Below, one piece after another: positions 26,846 through 35,042 of a stretch of 64,000 bases of DNA. The stretch is from contig NZ_CP023439.1 in assembly GCF_002354895.1 (NCBI RefSeq), positions 868,001 to 932,000 of the forward strand, in the 5' to 3' direction. The notes beneath the pieces are model-generated. The model saw nothing but the letters and a program-made list of their open reading frames with translations, did not search any database and was not told where the DNA came from. Each line of letters opens with the position of its first letter. Position 1 is the first letter of the stretch. A program made the translations under genes and the position numbers. This DNA is from Thauera sp. K11. Its GTDB lineage: Bacteria; Pseudomonadota; Gammaproteobacteria; Burkholderiales; Rhodocyclaceae.

Positions 26846-28162
26846 ATGAACAGGCAGCCCCGTATAGGGATGGTCTCGCTCGGCTGCCCCAAGGCGACGG
26901 TCGACTCGGAACACGTCCTCACCCGCCTGCGGGCCGAGGGCTATTTGATCTCCGGCAGCTATGACGATGCCGATCTGGTGGTCGTCAACACCTGCGGCTT
27001 CATCGATGCCGCCGTCGAGGAGTCGCTCGATGCGATCGGCGAGGCGCTCGCCGAGAACGGCAGGGTGATCGTCACCGGCTGCCTGGGTGCGAAGGACGAC
27101 GTGGTGCTCGCCGCACATCCGCAGGTGCTGGCGGTCACCGGCCCGCACGCGACCGATGAGGTGATGCATGCGGTGCACAAGCATCTGCCCAAGCCGCACG
27201 ACCCCTTCACCGATCTCGTGCCGCCGCAGGGCATCCGCCTGACGCCCCAGCACTACGCCTACCTGAAGATTTCCGAAGGCTGCAACCACCGCTGCACTTT
27301 CTGCATCATCCCGTCGATGCGCGGCGATCTGGTCAGCCGGCCGGTCCACGAGGTCATGCGCGAGGCCGAGGCGCTCGCCGACGCGGGCGTGAAGGAGATC
27401 CTCGTCATCTCGCAGGACACGTCCGCCTATGGCGTGGACGTGAAGTACCGGACCGGCTTCTGGGGCGGCCGGCCGATGAAGACCCGGCTACTCGAACTGG
27501 CCCGGGCGCTGGGCGAACTCGGCATCTGGATCCGGCTGCACTATGTGTATCCCTACCCGAGCGTGGACGATCTGATCCCGCTGATGGCCGAGGGCAAGAT
27601 CCTGCCCTACCTCGACGTGCCGTTCCAGCATGCGAGCCCGAAGATCCTGAAGGCGATGAAGCGGCCGGCGAATGCCGAGAACGTTCTCGAGCGCGTGCGC
27701 AAGTGGCGCAGCATCTGTCCGGACCTGACCATACGCTCGACCTTCATCACCGGCTTCCCCGGCGAGACGGAAGAGGATTTCGAGCAACTGCTGTGCTTCC
27801 TCGAGGAGGCCCAGCTCGACCGCGTGGGGGCGTTCGCCTATTCGCCGGTCGAGGGCGCGGCGGCGAACGAACTGGCGGACCCGGTGCCGGACGAGGTGCG
27901 CGAGGAGCGTCGGGCGAGGCTGATGGACTTCCAGGAGGACATCTCCACCCAGCGCCTGGAGGCGAAGATCGGGCGCGAGATGACCGTGCTGGTGGACGAG
28001 GTGGACGAAGAGGGAGCGCTCGCCCGTTCCGGCGGCGAGGCGCCGGAGATCGACGGCCTCGTCATCATCCCGGACGGGGAGGGCCTGCAGCCCGGTGATT
28101 TCGTTCAGGTGCGCATTACCGACTGCGATGTGCACGACCTCTACGCCGAACGCGTGGGCTGA
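26846..28162 (+). CDS. rimO: ribosomal protein S12 methylthiotransferase
   Basis: This radical SAM enzyme adds a methylthio group to Asp-89 of ribosomal protein S12. The 438 residues follow the MTTase layout: an N-terminal UPF0004 domain with three cluster cysteines ([36 protein letters not shown]), a radical SAM domain with [20 protein letters not shown] (CX3CX2C, about residues 148-155), and a C-terminal TRAM domain. [13 protein letters not shown] and [10 protein letters not shown] distinguish RimO from MiaB. The start at 26846 ([17 protein letters not shown]) is the usual one. The 164-bp leader after phaR shows no gene. Confidence 0.96.
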   Translation: MNRQPRIGMVSLGCPKATVDSEHVLTRLRAEGYLISGSYDDADLVVVNTCGFIDAAVEESLDAIGEALAENGRVIVTGCLGAKDDVVLAAHPQVLAVTGPHATDEVMHAVHKHLPKPHDPFTDLVPPQGIRLTPQHYAYLKISEGCNHRCTFCIIPSMRGDLVSRPVHEVMREAEALADAGVKEILVISQDTSAYGVDVKYRTGFWGGRPMKTRLLELARALGELGIWIRLHYVYPYPSVDDLIPLMAEGKILPYLDVPFQHASPKILKAMKRPANAENVLERVRKWRSICPDLTIRSTFITGFPGETEEDFEQLLCFLEEAQLDRVGAFAYSPVEGAAANELADPVPDEVREERRARLMDFQEDISTQRLEAKIGREMTVLVDEVDEEGALARSGGEAPEIDGLVIIPDGEGLQPGDFVQVRITDCDVHDLYAERVG

Positions 28163-28210
28163 AACCCCCGCCATCCCGCGGCCGCGCGCAGGCATCGGGC
28201 GGAGCCGCCC

Positions 28211-29176
28211 GTGACCGAGTTTCCACCGCTCGACCGGACTCCGAAGGTCCCGGGCGCGCCCGGCGTGGGGCTCGCTCTCGGCAGCGGCGCGGCACGCGGA
28301 TGGGCTCATCTCGGCGTCCTCCGCGCCCTGGAGGCCGAAGGCGTGGTGCCGCAGATCATCGGTGGCTGCTCCATCGGCTCCTTCGTCGGTGCGGCCGCGG
28401 CCGTGGGCGATCTGGCCAAGCTGACGCAGTGGGCGGAGTCCCTGAAGTGGCAGGACGTCGTCTCGCTGCTCGACGTCTCGCTGCGCGGCGGGCTGATCAA
28501 GGGCGAACGCCTGATCCAGTTCTTCGAGAAGAACTTCGTCGACAGGGACTTCTCCACGCTCGACCGGCGCTTCGCCTGCGTGGCCACCGAACTGGATTCC
28601 GGCCGCGAGGTCTGGCTGCACGAGGGCAGCGTGTCGGCGGCCGTGAGGGCCTCCATCGCCTTGCCGGGGTTGTTCACCCCGGTGATGCACCAGGGGCGCC
28701 TCCTGGTCGACGGCGGGCTGGTCAATCCGGTGCCGGTGTCCCTGTGCCGCGCCATGGGGGCGGACGTGGTGATCGCGGTGGATCTGGGCTCCGATACCGC
28801 CGGCCGGGCGTTGCGGCGCACCGCGGGCAAGCCCGTTCCCGCGGAAGAGACCGAGGCCGGATGGAGCGATCGCCTGCTCGCCCGCTTCGGTTTCGCCGCG
28901 GGCAACGGTACGATCCCGATGCCGGACGCTTCGGCGAATCTGCCTTCGCTCGTGACCGTGATCAGCGCGAGCATCAACATCATGCAGGTGCGCATCGCAC
29001 GCAGCCGGCTCGCCGGCGAGCCGGCCGACGTGCTGATCTCGCCGCGCGTCGGTCAATTGGGGCTGATGGATTACCACCGCGCGAGCGAGGCCATCGCCGA
29101 AGGCGAGGCCGCCGTGGCCCGGGCGCGGCCGGCCTTGCGCTACCTGCTGGACCAACTGGACGGCCGTACTGCATGA
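28211..29176 (+). CDS. patatin-like phospholipase (RssA type)
   Basis: This predicted patatin-family serine hydrolase has 321 residues. The oxyanion motif LGSGAARGWAHLGVLRAL (about residue 24), the nucleophile motif GGCSIGSFVG (GXSXG, Ser near residue 56) and the catalytic dyad aspartate in VDGGLVNPVPV (about residue 173) are all present. A C-terminal part with SINIMQVRIARSRLAGEPADVLISPRVGQLGLMDYHRASEAI is typical of the RssA/YlbK group. The GTG start at 28211 is used; it lies 48 bp after rimO. Lipid substrate and role are unknown. Confidence 0.88.
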   Translation: MTEFPPLDRTPKVPGAPGVGLALGSGAARGWAHLGVLRALEAEGVVPQIIGGCSIGSFVGAAAAVGDLAKLTQWAESLKWQDVVSLLDVSLRGGLIKGERLIQFFEKNFVDRDFSTLDRRFACVATELDSGREVWLHEGSVSAAVRASIALPGLFTPVMHQGRLLVDGGLVNPVPVSLCRAMGADVVIAVDLGSDTAGRALRRTAGKPVPAEETEAGWSDRLLARFGFAAGNGTIPMPDASANLPSLVTVISASINIMQVRIARSRLAGEPADVLISPRVGQLGLMDYHRASEAIAEGEAAVARARPALRYLLDQLDGRTA

Positions 29177-29222
29177 CATCCCCTGGCCGTGCGCCGGGCC
29201 GGCCGTGTCCGGAGAAGATCCG

Positions 29223-30644
29223 ATGAACGCATTCCTGCAGCGCCTCGTCGGCGCCGTCGGCCGCGCAGCCGTCGTCACCGCGCCCGCCGACATGGCGCCC
29301 CACCTCCAGGACTGGCGCGGGCGCTACCGCGGCGCCGCGCTCGCGGTCGTCAGGCCCGCCAGCACCGACGAGGTGGCCGCGGTGGTGCGCATCTGCGCCG
29401 AAGAGGGCGTACCCATCGTGCCGCAGGGCGGCAATACCGGCCTGTGCGGCGGCGCGACACCGCTGGCGGACGGACGTTCGGTGGTCGTCAGCCTGTCGCG
29501 CATGAACCGGATCAGATCGGTCGATGCCGACAACGCCGCGCTGTGCGTCGAGGCGGGCTGCACGCTGGCAGAGGTGCAGGCGGCCGCGTCAGCGGTCGGC
29601 AGATTCTTTCCGCTCTCGCTGGCGTCCGAGGGGAGCTGCCAGATCGGCGGCAACCTGTCGACTAATGCCGGCGGCGTGCAGGTGCTGCGCTACGGCAATG
29701 CGCGGGATCTGGCGCTGGGGCTGGAAGTGGTCCTGCCGGACGGGCGGGTCTGGGACGGTCTGCGCGCGCTGCGCAAGGACAACACCGGCTACGATCTCAA
29801 GCATCTGTTCATCGGCGCCGAAGGTACGCTGGGCATCATCACGGCCGCGGTGCTGAAACTGTTTCCGGCGCCCGACCAGTCGCGCATCGCCTGGGCTGCG
29901 GTGCCCGACGCGGCGGCGGCGGTGGCGCTGCTGGGCCGCCTGCGCGAGGACTGCGGCGACCGCATCACCGCCTTCGAGATCATCGGCCGCGAGGCGCTCG
30001 AACTCGTCTTGCGCCATATTCCCGGTGCGCGGCCGCCGCTGCCGGATTCCGGACCTTGGGCGGTCCTGATCGAAGCGGCAGACAGGCTGCGCGGCGGCGC
30101 GCTGGAAGACGCCTTCGACGGCGCGCTCGCGGATGCCGTGGCCGCCGGAGTGGCCCGCGACGTCGTCGTGGCCGGCACGCTGGCGCAGGCCCGGGCGCTG
30201 TGGTCGCTGCGCGACAACATCTCCGAGGCCCAGCGCATCGAGGGCATCAGCATCAAGCACGACATCTCCGTGCCGGTCAGCCGCATTCCGGCGTTTCTCG
30301 AGCAGGCCGATGCCGCGCTGAGGGCGGTATGGCCGGATGTCCGCATCGTCGCGTTCGGACACATCGGCGATGGCAACCTGCACTACAACCTGTCCAAATC
30401 CGCGGCACAGGACAATCCCGAGTTCATCGCATCCACCCCGCGGGTGAACGCGATCGTGCATGACCTGGTCGTCCGGCTGGGCGGCTCGATCTCCGCCGAG
30501 CACGGCCTGGGGCAGCTCAAGCGGGACGAGATCCGGCGCTACAAGTCGGCGGTGGAACTCGACATGATGATGGCCGTCAAGCGTGCCTTCGATCCCCGCG
30601 GACTGATGAACCCGGGAAAGGTCATCGGCTTCGACAAGGATTGA
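29223..30644 (+). CDS. FAD-linked oxidase (GlcD/D-2-hydroxyacid dehydrogenase type)
   Basis: This flavoprotein of 473 residues belongs to the VAO/PCMH family that oxidises D-lactate, glycolate or D-2-hydroxyglutarate. The FAD-binding region has VPQGGNTGLCGGATPLADG and SEGSCQIGGNLSTNAGGVQVLRYGN, and HLFIGAEGTLGIITAAVLKLFP. The C-terminal substrate domain has FGHIGDGNLHYNL and SAEHGLGQLKRDEI, with metal or substrate histidines as in GlcD and D-2-HGDH. The ATG at 29223 follows GGAGAAG. No glcE or glcF partner is adjacent, which favours a single-subunit D-2-hydroxyglutarate or D-lactate dehydrogenase, but this is inference. Confidence 0.88.
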   Translation: MNAFLQRLVGAVGRAAVVTAPADMAPHLQDWRGRYRGAALAVVRPASTDEVAAVVRICAEEGVPIVPQGGNTGLCGGATPLADGRSVVVSLSRMNRIRSVDADNAALCVEAGCTLAEVQAAASAVGRFFPLSLASEGSCQIGGNLSTNAGGVQVLRYGNARDLALGLEVVLPDGRVWDGLRALRKDNTGYDLKHLFIGAEGTLGIITAAVLKLFPAPDQSRIAWAAVPDAAAAVALLGRLREDCGDRITAFEIIGREALELVLRHIPGARPPLPDSGPWAVLIEAADRLRGGALEDAFDGALADAVAAGVARDVVVAGTLAQARALWSLRDNISEAQRIEGISIKHDISVPVSRIPAFLEQADAALRAVWPDVRIVAFGHIGDGNLHYNLSKSAAQDNPEFIASTPRVNAIVHDLVVRLGGSISAEHGLGQLKRDEIRRYKSAVELDMMMAVKRAFDPRGLMNPGKVIGFDKD

Positions 30645-30668
30645 TGTCGATGAAGCTGCAGGAAATGG

Positions 30669-30697
30669 TTTACAGAGCCCAATACCGGCCCTATAAT
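30669..30697 (+). promoter_or_regulatory. sigma-70 promoter of the first tRNA cassette
   Basis: The -35 TTTACA (30669-30674) and -10 TATAAT (30692-30697) are separated by exactly 17 bp, 19 bp before tRNA-Ala. The GCGCGC stretch after the -10 resembles a stringent-response discriminator. Confidence 0.88.
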
Positions 30698-30715
30698 GCG
30701 CGCTCTTTCGATGTC

Positions 30716-30791
<76 letters not shown>

Positions 30792-30826
30792 ACCGAAAGC
30801 GGCAAAAGCAAGCAGTGCGGTATGCA

Positions 30827-30902
30827 GTCCCCATCGTCTAGAGGCCTAGGACACCGCCCTTTCACGGCGATAACCGGGGTTCGAATCCCCGTGGGGACGC
30901 CA
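30827..30902 (+). tRNA. tRNA-Glu (TTC anticodon), copy 1
   Basis: A 76-base cloverleaf with acceptor GTCCCCA/TGGGGAC, anticodon loop CTTTCAC (anticodon TTC), T arm CCGGG-GTTCGAAT-CCCCG, discriminator G and encoded CCA. Confidence 0.97.
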
Positions 30903-30964
30903 GTCAGATGTCGCGTAGCCCATGGCTGCGCGACGAAGCCGACGATGTCGGTGCAGGTCAGTGC

Positions 30965-31041
30965 GGAGTGGTAGTTCAGTCGGTTAGAATACCGGCCTGT
31001 CACGCCGGGGGTCGCGGGTTCGAGTCCCGTCCACTCCGCCA
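30965..31041 (+). tRNA. tRNA-Asp (GTC anticodon), copy 1
   Basis: A 77-base cloverleaf with acceptor GGAGTGG/CCACTCC, anticodon stem CCGGC/GCCGG with loop CTGTCAC (anticodon GTC), discriminator G and encoded CCA. A T5 tract follows, but there is no terminator stem. Confidence 0.97.
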
Positions 31042-31086
31042 GTTTTTCGCAGGAGCAGATTCCTGCAATCCGGTCGAAACCGGGCA

Positions 31087-31115
31087 TTGCGGCAGGCTTG
31101 AACAGAAGCTATAAT
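31087..31115 (+). promoter_or_regulatory. sigma-70 promoter of the second tRNA cassette
   Basis: The -35 TTGCGG (31087-31092) and -10 TATAAT (31110-31115) are 17 bp apart, 14 bp before the second tRNA-Ala. The -35 differs from that of the first cassette although the tRNAs are the same. Confidence 0.8.
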
Positions 31116-31129
31116 CGCCGGCTCGTTGT

Positions 31130-31205
<76 letters not shown>

Positions 31206-31240
31206 ACCGAAAGCGGCAAAAGCAAGCAGTGCGGTATGAA

Positions 31241-31316
31241 GTCCCCATCGTCTAGAGGCCTAGGACACCGCCCTTTCACGGCGATAACCGGGGTTCGAAT
31301 CCCCGTGGGGACGCCA
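31241..31316 (+). tRNA. tRNA-Glu (TTC anticodon), copy 2
   Basis: This has the same tRNA sequence as the copy 414 bp upstream, with anticodon TTC and encoded CCA. Confidence 0.97.
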
Positions 31317-31378
31317 GTCGGATGTCGCGCAGCCCGTGGCTGCGCGACGAAGCCGACGATGTCGGTGCAGGTCAGTGC

Positions 31379-31455
31379 GGAGTGGTAGTTCAGTCGGTTA
31401 GAATACCGGCCTGTCACGCCGGGGGTCGCGGGTTCGAGTCCCGTCCACTCCGCCA
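31379..31455 (+). tRNA. tRNA-Asp (GTC anticodon), copy 2
   Basis: This has the same tRNA sequence as the copy 414 bp upstream, with anticodon GTC and encoded CCA. It is the last tRNA before the terminator and the NRPS region. Confidence 0.97.
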
Positions 31456-31496
31456 ATCATGAAAGTCTGTCGGGAATCTCGACAGGTTGAAGAAAT

Positions 31497-31548
31497 GGGC
31501 TTCAGAGCGCACGTAATGGAACGTGAACTCTGAAGCCCTTTCTGTTTT
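31497..31548 (+). terminator. terminator of the tRNA array
   Basis: The outer stem GGGCTTCAGAG (31497-31507) pairs perfectly with CTCTGAAGCCC (31528-31538). An inner stem CACGT/ACGTG (31510-31514, 31521-31525) closes a six-base loop. TTCTGTTTTT follows. It separates the tRNA transcript from the biosynthetic cluster. Confidence 0.9.
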
Positions 31549-31923
31549 TCCGGGTCGTGAAGGCGATGCCCGTTCCTGGGGCTCCAACAGGCATCGGGCT
31601 GCTTCGGCAGGCGTCGATATCTGGCGCCTGATCTGTGCCACGCCCGAAGCGTCGAGGTCTTTGGCGTCGCGGCGATCGTCCGGTCCTGTCTACATTGCCT
31701 GAACAAAACGCTCCTGTTCACGTCATGTTGGGCAGGAGGGGCATTTGCGGTTGCCCGACATTCCGGACGCGCGCCCCTTCCTTTCCAGCCGAGGAGATAC
31801 CGAATGGCGATGAGCTGCGTCGTGCCACCACACAGGTCGATACTCGATCCGGCCGCACCGGGAAAAGGTCTCAGGTAGCCGGATGGACGGCGCTTTCTTG
31901 CACGGCGCAACGGGGAGACCGTC
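31549..31923. other. intergenic region between tRNA array and the PPTase gene
   Basis: No gene is supportable in these 375 bp. Seen: an inverted repeat TGAACA (31700-31705) and TGTTCA (31715-31720) around nine bases, a possible operator, and GGGGAG just before the GTG at 31924. I find no TAAA-N17-CGTC element here. Confidence 0.5.
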
Positions 31924-32712
31924 GTGACTGCAATCATCGGCCGGCTTTCGGGGGAATGGCGGGATGGAGGATCTCTGCGTCTCGTGCCGCTACCTGAGCG
32001 GTTGACCGGGGTGATCGAGATCCACAGGCTGGAACTGCGCCTGGATGAAGAGCCAGGCGACGCCCTTTCCATGCTCACCGAACTCGAACGGCAAATGGCG
32101 GGGCGCTACCGGCAGCGTGCCGATCGAGTCCGGTCTGCCGCCACGCGTGCGGCGACGCGCGTGTTGCTGGCCAGGTGGCTGGATTGTGCTCCCCAGGCGA
32201 TCGACATTGCGCCCGGGCCGCACAACAAGCCGGGGGTCGTGGGCATCGCAGGGCGTGCGTTCTGCGCGGCGCCTCTCTTCAACGTTTCTCATTCCGGCGG
32301 ATTCTCGCTGATCGCGATCGGCAATCCGGCCCGGCTGGCCTGCCTGGGGGTCGATATCGAGCATCGCGATCCGGCACTCGACCCGTTTCCCATCGCGGAA
32401 ATGGGTTGCACCGAAGCGGAAAGGAGGTGCTTGCGCGATGCCCCGAACCCGCTCGACGTGCTCTATCCGATCTGGGTCGCCAAGGAGGCGGTGCTCAAGG
32501 CCGTCGGCGTGGGCATCCCTGATCACCTCCAGTCGGTGTCGATCGAACTGCGGCCGGGATTCGAGATCGGCGTGAACAGCCGCACCGACGCCTGCGCCGG
32601 CGTTCAAGCCCGAATGCTGGATGCTCCGGACGGGTACGCCGCGGCGGTCGCCTGGCGCAGCAAGGACGATGCGGAGGCTTTCTGCCGTCGTGAGGGCATT
32701 GAACGCGGATAG
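31924..32712 (+). CDS. 4'-phosphopantetheinyl transferase (Sfp-like)
   Basis: This enzyme attaches the phosphopantetheine arm from CoA to carrier-domain serines, here most likely those of the adjacent synthetases. The 262 residues contain the Sfp/AcpS superfamily motifs in order: PHNKPGVVGIAG, LFNVSHSGGFSLIAIG, LACLGVDIEHRD (Mg-binding Asp and Glu) and WVAKEAVLKAVGVGI (the WXXKEAXXK motif). The N-terminal part is longer than in the smallest family members. The GTG start at 31924 follows a GGGGAG site. It is the first gene of the NRPS cluster, after the tRNA terminator, and convergent with the FecR-like gene. Confidence 0.92.
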   Translation: MTAIIGRLSGEWRDGGSLRLVPLPERLTGVIEIHRLELRLDEEPGDALSMLTELERQMAGRYRQRADRVRSAATRAATRVLLARWLDCAPQAIDIAPGPHNKPGVVGIAGRAFCAAPLFNVSHSGGFSLIAIGNPARLACLGVDIEHRDPALDPFPIAEMGCTEAERRCLRDAPNPLDVLYPIWVAKEAVLKAVGVGIPDHLQSVSIELRPGFEIGVNSRTDACAGVQARMLDAPDGYAAAVAWRSKDDAEAFCRREGIERG

Positions 32713-32926
32713 AAAGCGCGCGATCTGCGGACGTGCCAGCCGCGGTGTCAAGCGATCGAGCGCAATTCGATCACGGGGAAGCGGTCCGGTTCAAGCGGGA
32801 GCATATCTTCGATGTCTCCGACCGCCGGTCCAAGGAAGGATCGGGAACGTTGCCCCGGGTTGCGATGGATTCGAGGTATTAGATAGATCAGGTACGCCGC
32901 CCGGTATTCAGCCGGCGAAATGATTC

Positions 32927-33172
32927 CTAATCATCGGTGGAGCGAGTGGGGTCGGTACTGTCGGGGAGATCATTCGCCGGAGGCACCAGCCCGGAAAGGG
33001 TCCAGATGCGCGAGGCTTCCTCATAAGCCCGGCGATTGGCGGGGTCGGCTTGCAGCCATTGGATCAATTCGGCATTGAATGCCTCATCGGAAACGCCCGC
33101 TTCATGTTGCCGCTGAACCCAGCGCCAAGCAGCTTCCCAGCAAGGATCATCGGATTGTGAATTATTGCTCAT
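32927..33172 (-). CDS. mini FecR-like protein (DUF4880 domain only)
   Basis: The 81 residues correspond to the cytoplasmic N-terminal domain of FecR/PupR-type sigma regulators: CWEAAWRWVQRQHEAGVSDEAFNAELIQWLQADPANRRAYEEASRIW. The rest is a short acidic, proline-containing tail. Full FecR proteins are about 320 residues, with a transmembrane helix and periplasmic sensor; both are missing, and no remnant is seen downstream. It lies on the same strand as the ECF sigma gene, 388 bp downstream. It could bind the sigma factor (as anti-sigma or activator) without receptor input. Short FecR/PupR-like proteins are known near ECF genes in betaproteobacteria. Confidence 0.8.
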   Translation of the reverse strand: MSNNSQSDDPCWEAAWRWVQRQHEAGVSDEAFNAELIQWLQADPANRRAYEEASRIWTLSGLVPPANDLPDSTDPTRSTDD

Positions 33173-33560
33173 CTACCACCGTCCAACTTCTTACGATCAC
33201 AACCGAAGGTAGCATATTATCATATCGATACTCATGGCTGGATCGTATCAAGACATTATCCGGCACGCGCAGGCATAGTTCACGAATCGACCGAGGTCGC
33301 TCCAGCGTAGACGGCATGGGGCGGCAGATCAGTGCGGCGCTCCCATTTTGACACCGTTGCAGCGTGTCGAGCCTTCCTCGCTGCAGCTCATGCCGAAATT
33401 GCGGGTAGTCGTAAGCTTGAGCCGCAGGGCTCAAGGGTGGCGGGGCCTCCTGGTTCCGGCTGCGCTCATGCTCGCGCCGGCCTGGGGCGCGCGAGCATTC
33501 GGTGCGTTGTGATGTCGAGGGATCATGCCGTCGGGGGAGCCCAAGCCCGAACCGACGGCG
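33173..33560. promoter_or_regulatory. intergenic region with candidate promoter for the mini FecR gene
   Basis: No convincing gene is seen in these 388 bp. The part at 33195-33260 is unusually AT-rich. On the minus strand TTGATA (33246-33251) and TCGATA (33223-33228) are 17 bp apart and could form a sigma-70 promoter for the mini FecR gene. The overlapping ATTATCATATCGATA stretch has a weak Fur-box look. A 7-bp hairpin (CGACGGC, GTCA, GCCGTCG; 33553-33570) spans the sigma gene stop; it has no T tract. Confidence 0.4.
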
Positions 33561-34085
33561 TCAGCCGTCGTAGTCCTTGCGGCACCTGGACAGCGCACCC
33601 ACGGCATCCTTGATCAGGATGTTCACCAGAGAGGCCGATACGCCGATGATCCCGGCGATCTCGCGCTGGGTCCTGCCTTGCAGCCGATACAGTTCGAACA
33701 CCAGCCTCGTCCGTTCGGGCAACTGCTCGAGCGCAGCCTCGATCCACGAAAGGATGCGCCTTTCGTCGAGTCCCGCTTCCGGTACGTGTCCCCCCTCGAC
33801 TTCGGGAAGCTCGCCGTCCTCGCTCTGCACGATACATGCAGACTCGGTGACACGGCGCCGGCAGTAGTCGAAGGCCATGTTGCGCACGACCTGGCAACAA
33901 TAGTTGTAGGGCTTTTCCACATCGCGGACGCAGACGCCATAGGCCAGCTTGAGATAGGCGTCCTGCAGCACGTCGTCGACCAGTTCGGAATGGCCAACGA
34001 TTCCGGCCGCAACGGCCCGGAGATCGGCCCGGCGGGCGATGAACATCTCGCCGAGCGAATGAGAATGATTTAGCGGATAAGGCAT
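33561..34085 (-). CDS. ECF sigma factor, iron-starvation (PvdS/OrbS-like) type
   Basis: This 174-residue sigma-70 family protein shows region 2 at about residues 10-80 (ELVDDVLQDAYLKLAYG ... YNYCCQVVRNMAFDYCRRR). Region 4 lies at about 118-170 (IEAALEQLPERTRLVFELYR, then LQGRTQREIAGIIGVSASLV, then NILIKDAVGALSRCRK). By memory the region 4 wording is close to PvdS of Pseudomonas and OrbS/MbaS of Burkholderia, which drive siderophore genes under iron limitation. The start at 34085 has AAGGGA at ideal spacing; upstream methionines lack a site. A matching promoter element lies before mbtH. It is divergent from the biosynthetic operon. Confidence 0.88.
   Translation of the reverse strand: MPYPLNHSHSLGEMFIARRADLRAVAAGIVGHSELVDDVLQDAYLKLAYGVCVRDVEKPYNYCCQVVRNMAFDYCRRRVTESACIVQSEDGELPEVEGGHVPEAGLDERRILSWIEAALEQLPERTRLVFELYRLQGRTQREIAGIIGVSASLVNILIKDAVGALSRCRKDYDG
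34055..34071. promoter_or_regulatory. Fur-box-like sequence at the start of the sigma gene
   Basis: GCGAATGAGAATGATTT on the plus strand (AAATCATTCTCATTCGC on the minus strand) resembles half to two thirds of a Fur box. It lies within codons 5-10 of the sigma gene, 14-30 bases after the start codon. Iron repression of this sigma type through Fur is known in relatives; the site here is only a visual match. Confidence 0.35.
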
Positions 34086-34784
34086 TTTAGTCCCTTCCCA
34101 CGTTGGGGCTACAGCGCCGCCTCTCTCACTTGCAGCCACATGAAGACTCGCCATAACAGCACCATCCCTCGTGGAGGTTCGCATTCGCGCCATGCGCAAG
34201 AGCAGTGATTCATGAAATTCTTATGCAAATCCACTGCACTCCGACCCCACCTGCCGATCGGGGGCCACCCCTCGGCGCAGGACAGGCGGGAAAAATCGAC
34301 GACGCATGAGTTGCGGGAAGATTTCGCCCGACAGGCGCGGCCGACGGAGGATCTGGCGTGCAGTTGCAATGGACTTGCTGCGACGCACAAAGATACCCGC
34401 GCTACATGACAGAATGATTGATGCCGGCGGTCGACCGCGAAGCTTCTCGCTCCCGCCTCATCCGAACGACGTATGACGACGCGGCACGGGAGTCCGGTGC
34501 GCACTATCCGCCGCTCCGCGCCCACCGGCGCGACATCGGCCGGACCTGGCCGGCGCAACCTGGAATCCGTTACGCAAAGTGGAAAGGGCGGCGGCGGAGC
34601 CATGTGGCTGGCGCCGGTGCCTCCCGTCAGCCGCCGCGTTCCGCTGTGCGAGGCGGTGGTCGGCGCGGCGGTGGACTAAACAGATCGCAGCCAAAAACGT
34701 CCTAGCTGGCGTGGGCAGTCTCATCGAGGTTGTTTGGCTTGATGCGGCTGCTCTCTTTTTGTGTTCAAGCCAGGGAAAAGCCGT
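34086..34784. promoter_or_regulatory. divergent control region between sigma gene and mbtH
   Basis: These 699 bp hold no convincing gene; the short frames present have no recognisable domain. The region contains the iron-starvation-type promoter at 34678-34702 on the plus strand. Within it, 34198-34240 is a short AT-rich stretch (around GAAATTCTTATGCAAATCC) that may carry the sigma gene promoter. Confidence 0.5.
34678..34702 (+). promoter_or_regulatory. iron-starvation sigma promoter (TAAA-N17-CGTC) upstream of mbtH
   Basis: TAAA at 34678-34681 and CGTC at 34699-34702 are separated by exactly 17 bases, 82 bp before the mbtH start. This matches the recognition pattern I recall for OrbS-type sigma factors (TAAA and CGTC) and the PvdS iron-starvation box (TAAAT and CGT at 16-17 bp). 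It is preceded by AC, giving CTAAA. TAAA is rare in this high-GC DNA, and no second copy was found before the PPTase or aminotransferase genes. Confidence 0.7.
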
Positions 34785-35042
34785 ATGAGCGCGAGCTGCT
34801 TCGACGATGACGAGGAGACCTTCGTCGTTCTGGTCAACCAGGACGGCCAGTACTCGATCTGGCCGCATTGGAAACAGCTTCCCGGCGGCTGGACGGCGGT
34901 CGAAGACGTCAAGGGCGACAAGAAGGCCGTCCTGGATTACGTCGTGAAGGCGTGGACCGACATGCGTCCGCGTCCGCTGCGGGGGGCTGCGGACGAGCAG
35001 GCCGGCGGCATCGGCGCGCTACCCGTCTCCGCCGAGGCTTGA
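34785..35042 (+). CDS. MbtH-like protein
   Basis: This small partner protein binds and activates NRPS adenylation domains. The 85 residues include the family signature: VLVNQDGQYSIWPHWKQLPGGW and LDYVVKAWTDMRPRPL (invariant tryptophans, with NXEXQXSXWP here as NQDGQYSIWP). A short C-terminal extension (GAADEQAGGIGALPVSAEA) goes beyond the roughly 65-residue core. The ATG at 34785 follows CAGGGAAAAG; the upstream ATG at 34761 is less likely. It is the first gene behind the iron-starvation-type promoter. Confidence 0.95.
   Translation: MSASCFDDDEETFVVLVNQDGQYSIWPHWKQLPGGWTAVEDVKGDKKAVLDYVVKAWTDMRPRPLRGAADEQAGGIGALPVSAEA

Noticed and set aside
30903..31129. A terminator between the two tRNA cassettes
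   Set aside because: There is a T5 tract and a separate 6-bp hairpin, but in the wrong order and without a T tract after the stem.
33079..33434. Short open frames on both strands in the gap next to the mini FecR gene
   Set aside because: No ribosome site, no domain, and they overlap the AT-rich promoter-like stretch; they do not encode the missing part of FecR.
34198..34240. A Fur-box-like reading of the AT-rich stretch upstream of the sigma gene
   Set aside because: Only a loose dyad (CAT...ATG around AAGAATT) is present; the match to the Fur consensus is too weak to claim.
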